DNA of 64,000 nucleotides from an uncultured Bacilli bacterium (lineage in GTDB: Bacteria > Bacillota_I > Bacilli_A > RF39 > UBA660). The first letter of the stretch is position 1. Each line of letters starts with the position of its first letter. Both the position numbers and the translations under genes were made by a program. The DNA is taken from the NCBI GenBank assembly GCA_934168005.1, contig CAKPMN010000001.1:67840-131839 (forward strand), read 5' to 3'. Shown here piece after piece: positions 61,507 to 64,000 of the stretch. The notes under the pieces are model-generated. The model ran no database searches. It was not told the DNA's origin and saw nothing but the letters and a program-made list of their open reading frames with translations.

Positions 61507-62026
61507 TTTTTTCTCTCTTTTCTTTTACTTTTAATTTATTTGTCATGAGCTTTTGATATACATTTAAAACAAAATCATCTTGTAAACTCAGATTCGAAAC
61601 AATATTTTTACTATATTTGCCATTTCCGGCTGGGGAAAAACAAATACAAAATGTTTTATTATTTTTATTTATTATATCATATATTGGTTTCTTACAGTGT
61701 ATTATGAATTTATCATTGATACGATTTATTATTAAACTGCTTACAGCTTTAACACTCATAATATCACTTGGATTATAATAGCAGTCACTATACCATATTA
61801 ATTGATCTTTACTTTTTTTACTTTGCAAATGGTCTATACCAAATATATACTTCTCATTCATTATATAATCTATATACTCAAATAATTCATCATCTTTTGT
61901 AATACTTATTGGTTCGTTTTTTAGGAAAAACCATATGAATTCATCTGCAGAAAAATCCATATACATTATTTCTTCATCCTCTTCATTATAAAAAGATATT
62001 TTTGAATCAATTATTTCTTTTCTCAT
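61484..62026 (-). CDS. Hypothetical protein, 180 aa (YQKLM paralogue 2)
   Basis: Function not recognised. It starts with a short acidic region (YNEEDEEIMYMDFSADEFIW), has no signal peptide or membrane span, and near the C-terminus has FVLNVYQKLMTNKLK, matching the paralogue at 55475-55963. It begins with a good AGGAGG, overlaps the acyltransferase gene by 20 bases and the acetyltransferase gene by 23. So it appears to be the middle member of a coupled operon that may act on a surface sugar or lipid. Confidence 0.65.
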   Translation of the reverse strand: MRKEIIDSKISFYNEEDEEIMYMDFSADEFIWFFLKNEPISITKDDELFEYIDYIMNEKYIFGIDHLQSKKSKDQLIWYSDCYYNPSDIMSVKAVSSLIINRINDKFIIHCKKPIYDIINKNNKTFCICFSPAGNGKYSKNIVSNLSLQDDFVLNVYQKLMTNKLKVKEKREKNDNPSNR

Positions 62027-63248
62027 ATATCCTCCTTTTATTTTTTTGAAATTTAATAATTAAGTTTGAAATAATATGTGTAATTAATAATACTATTATT
62101 ATATTTAAAAAAGGATAATCAGCTATATTTTTAAAAATCAAAGATAAATAGAAAATTATCATAGGATGTATTAAGTAATAGTATTTTGAATAATTATCAA
62201 ACTGGAATTTTAATTTCATATTATTAGTAATATAAATGGATGATATAAATAAATAATATGTTAATGGTACACATGATAATAAGATGTTACTATTAAGCCT
62301 GTTACTATCGTGTAATAATATTGCTTCAAAAGTTAATAGAAAAAATGAAACAATTAGTTTAACAAAGCAATATTTTGAATATATTTTCTCCTTCTTCCCC
62401 AGTTGGTAACCTAATACTACGTAGAATAATCCAAAAAACAAAAAATTTCTAGTAGTAAAGAAAATGTTATAATAATAAGATAATAAATTTTTTATTGATG
62501 ATGGTAATATTCCATAATAAGTTTCAGTAGCACCAAATAGTAACAGCATAAATGAAATTATTAATAAAAACTTTATATTAAGTTTTTTCTTCCATTTACT
62601 TAAAACAAGCAGCGAAAATATTAATGCTGGAAAATACCAAAGATGATAATAAACCCCTGTATAACATAGAGCAATTAATAATATAATTGGTAATAACAAT
62701 ATTGATATAACAATTAATGCGATAGGATTAATATTTATTTTTGATATATATATACTTATACTTGGTAAATATTCAATTATTGTACTTATTATTACTGGTA
62801 CATAAAGTAAACTCCAAAATAAATAAAGAGGAATGATTTTCTTTATGTAGCCCTTAATATAATTTCCATTGTTTTTTTCTTTTTTGGCAACAAAATAACC
62901 AGTTATAACAAAGAATATAGGTACACATATTCTAGTTATAATATTATTAAAGGCTAGATCTAATTCATCTGAGAAGTTTAAAAATGGACGTAAATGTAAT
63001 ATTATAATTAAGATTGCAGATATGTACTTTAAAATATTTAAATTTTGATAGTTTAGCTTGTCTGTTTTATAATTTTTATCTATATCTTTTTGAATAAATA
63101 TAGTAGTGATACTAAAACAAATAATCATTAAGATAATTATAACTGGATATCCTAAGTAATTTTCAATTTGAAAGACATTTATGAATTTTAAAAACAATAC
63201 TAATATAGCTATTATTAATGTAATTACTATTTCGCTTTTATATTTCAT
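62007..63248 (-). CDS. Acyltransferase 3 family membrane protein
   Basis: A 413-residue protein with ten or so membrane spans, of the acyltransferase-3 (AT3) type, which O-acylates surface or extracellular sugars. The N-terminal NLNILKYISAILIIILHLRP contains the family's conserved His after the first span, followed by RICVPIFFVITGYFV. It overlaps the downstream gene by 20 bases. The region is Ile/Tyr/Phe-rich. Substrate unknown. It has no strong ribosome site visible upstream of the ATG; the gene may be accessory in nature. Confidence 0.85.
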   Translation of the reverse strand: MKYKSEIVITLIIAILVLFLKFINVFQIENYLGYPVIIILMIICFSITTIFIQKDIDKNYKTDKLNYQNLNILKYISAILIIILHLRPFLNFSDELDLAFNNIITRICVPIFFVITGYFVAKKEKNNGNYIKGYIKKIIPLYLFWSLLYVPVIISTIIEYLPSISIYISKININPIALIVISILLLPIILLIALCYTGVYYHLWYFPALIFSLLVLSKWKKKLNIKFLLIISFMLLLFGATETYYGILPSSIKNLLSYYYNIFFTTRNFLFFGLFYVVLGYQLGKKEKIYSKYCFVKLIVSFFLLTFEAILLHDSNRLNSNILLSCVPLTYYLFISSIYITNNMKLKFQFDNYSKYYYLIHPMIIFYLSLIFKNIADYPFLNIIIVLLITHIISNLIIKFQKNKRRIYEKRNN

Positions 63249-63309
63249 ATTAAACCACTTCTAACTTTTTCTACAATTATTATAATTTTTCATATTTTTA
63301 TATTTATTA

Positions 63310-63768
63310 CTATCGGATAGTAAATTCGGCAGCCACATTAAATGATTCATATTTTTCATTTTCATCCTTATAGCTTATTTTTTTAATAATTCTATAAGTT
63401 CCGCTTGGCAAATTTTCATATTCATTTTTCCAATTTATTTCTATTTCTTTTATATCCTTGGCATTTAAGTTAAAAGCAGGTAATGTAAAATTCAATTCAG
63501 TTTTTATTTTATACCATTCTCCATTTTTCTTGATTTCTATTTCATATGGATTACTATATTGTAAATTTTTATCACTATTATTAGTTAAAATTATGACTGC
63601 TCCAGCATTTGTTAATGTTCCATCTTTAATAGTCAATTCAACATCGCTCTTTGATATTACAATGTTAGATTTATCCTCAATATTTAATTTATTCTTAGAA
63701 TTTTTACAACCTGCTACTCCTAAAATCATACACGCACATGATAAAAATATTAAAATGACCTTTTTCAT
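63310..63768 (-). CDS. Lipoprotein with an immunoglobulin-like domain
   Basis: A 152-residue secreted protein. The signal MKKVILIFLSCACMILGVAG is followed by the lipobox Cys (VAGC). The mature part has GTLTNAGAVIILTNNSDKNL and LPSGTYRIIKKISYKDEN, a beta-sandwich pattern found in Ig-like lipoproteins of gut Bacillota. It would be tethered at the outer face of the membrane. AGGAG precedes the ATG at 63768; the longer frame from 63789 is rejected. Role unknown. Confidence 0.82.
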   Translation of the reverse strand: MKKVILIFLSCACMILGVAGCKNSKNKLNIEDKSNIVISKSDVELTIKDGTLTNAGAVIILTNNSDKNLQYSNPYEIEIKKNGEWYKIKTELNFTLPAFNLNAKDIKEIEINWKNEYENLPSGTYRIIKKISYKDENEKYESFNVAAEFTIR

Positions 63769-63812
63769 AATGATTCTCCTAACAAACATTGAAATTTCTA
63801 TATAATATTATA

Positions 63813-64000
63813 TCATACTAATTCATATTTTCTTGCAATTATTCTCTCATCAGAGCAATATTTAATTACATATTTATTATCTTGTTTACAAATAATAATT
63901 CCTACTGTATCATCTTCTTCAAAAGTTTTTATATTCTTATCTATATAATTCATATAAGTCATAATTTGTCCAGTATGCTCTTTCTTAAGTTCTGTTATCT
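63813..64000 (-). CDS. PDDEXK nuclease domain protein, YhcG/DUF1016 type, C-terminal end (truncated by window edge)
   Basis: The open frame enters from the right edge; about 62 residues are visible. The sequence GQIMTYMNYIDKNIKTFEED, then DTVGIIICKQDNKYVIKYC, and the end ERIIARKYELV, match the C-terminal half of YhcG/DUF1016 PDDEXK nucleases, where GQ..MNY and GIIICK are diagnostic. These genes are often found in defence or mobile regions. Upstream context is outside the window. Confidence 0.82.
   Translation of the reverse strand, partial: ITELKKEHTGQIMTYMNYIDKNIKTFEEDDTVGIIICKQDNKYVIKYCSDERIIARKYELV

Noticed and set aside
1..64000. CRISPR arrays, insertion sequences, rRNA genes, known riboswitches
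   Set aside because: I found no spaced direct repeats, transposase motifs or rRNA sequence, and no riboswitch that I could recognise with confidence.

Overview
This window looks like a stretch of chromosome from a low-G+C, spore-forming member of the Bacillota. It is AT-rich throughout, with Shine-Dalgarno sites of the AGGAGG/GGTGAT type and U-tract hairpin terminators after most units. The sporulation genes sigG, gpr, spoIIM, ylbJ and a ylmC/ymxH-like gene are present. A soluble [FeFe] hydrogenase points to anaerobic, fermentative metabolism. The set resembles gut Bacilli/Erysipelotrichia-type genomes, but I cannot place the organism more precisely from sequence alone.

Layout. 1-6 kb: the end of ftsA, then ftsZ, a short-chain dehydrogenase, uvrA and small membrane or unknown genes. 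6-10 kb: a purine salvage pair (deoD, add) and a pair of M16 peptidase homologues (inactive plus active). 10-16 kb: a prepilin, an RNA methyltransferase, rimM-trmD-rplS, lepB, an XRE regulator with a coupled membrane protein, a DUF308 protein and dCMP deaminase. 16.8-21.4 kb: tRNA-Glu and tRNA-Met, a polysaccharide deacetylase and several unknown proteins, one with an HExxH motif. 21.4-26 kb: [FeFe] hydrogenase, sigG and its divergent ylmC-like neighbour, a GT4 glycosyltransferase and a divergent ApbE-like protein. 26-30 kb: an OmpR-type two-component system beside a permease missing its N-terminus and an intact ABC ATPase, then holA. 30.9-34.3 kb: a type IV pilus/ComGA-like ATPase divergent from two prepilin genes, one carrying a large extra C-terminal domain. 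34.3-41.5 kb: ylbJ, a YlbL-like Lon/PDZ protease, a transglutaminase-like protein, rpsT, gpr, spoIIM, mnmA and an XRE-type regulator.

41.5-42.3 kb is the main gap without long genes. It holds a very AT-rich tract, a near-perfect sigma-A promoter, a short transcript ending in an intrinsic terminator and a 49-residue CxxCxxCxxC protein. 42.3-51.4 kb is a leftward signalling block: ZIP transporter, HPt protein, a shortened RelA/SpoT protein behind what looks like a leader-peptide attenuator, two related hybrid histidine kinases and an acyl-CoA ligase-like protein. 51.4-59.3 kb returns to core genes: phosphohexomutase, xerD, uvrC, a YigZ/IMPACT protein, miaB, a second DUF308 protein and tRNA-Lys. 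From 59.4 kb to the end the content is more accessory: a second HExxH protein, a coupled acyltransferase-unknown-acetyltransferase operon, a lipoprotein, and the end of a YhcG/DUF1016-type nuclease gene.

The most interesting points are the attenuator before the RelA/SpoT gene together with its apparently synthetase-dead sequence, the promoter-hairpin-Cys-rich ORF unit at 41.94-42.23 kb, an Asp-to-Asn change at the catalytic position of the purine nucleoside phosphorylase, the pilin-domain fusion, and the truncated permease.
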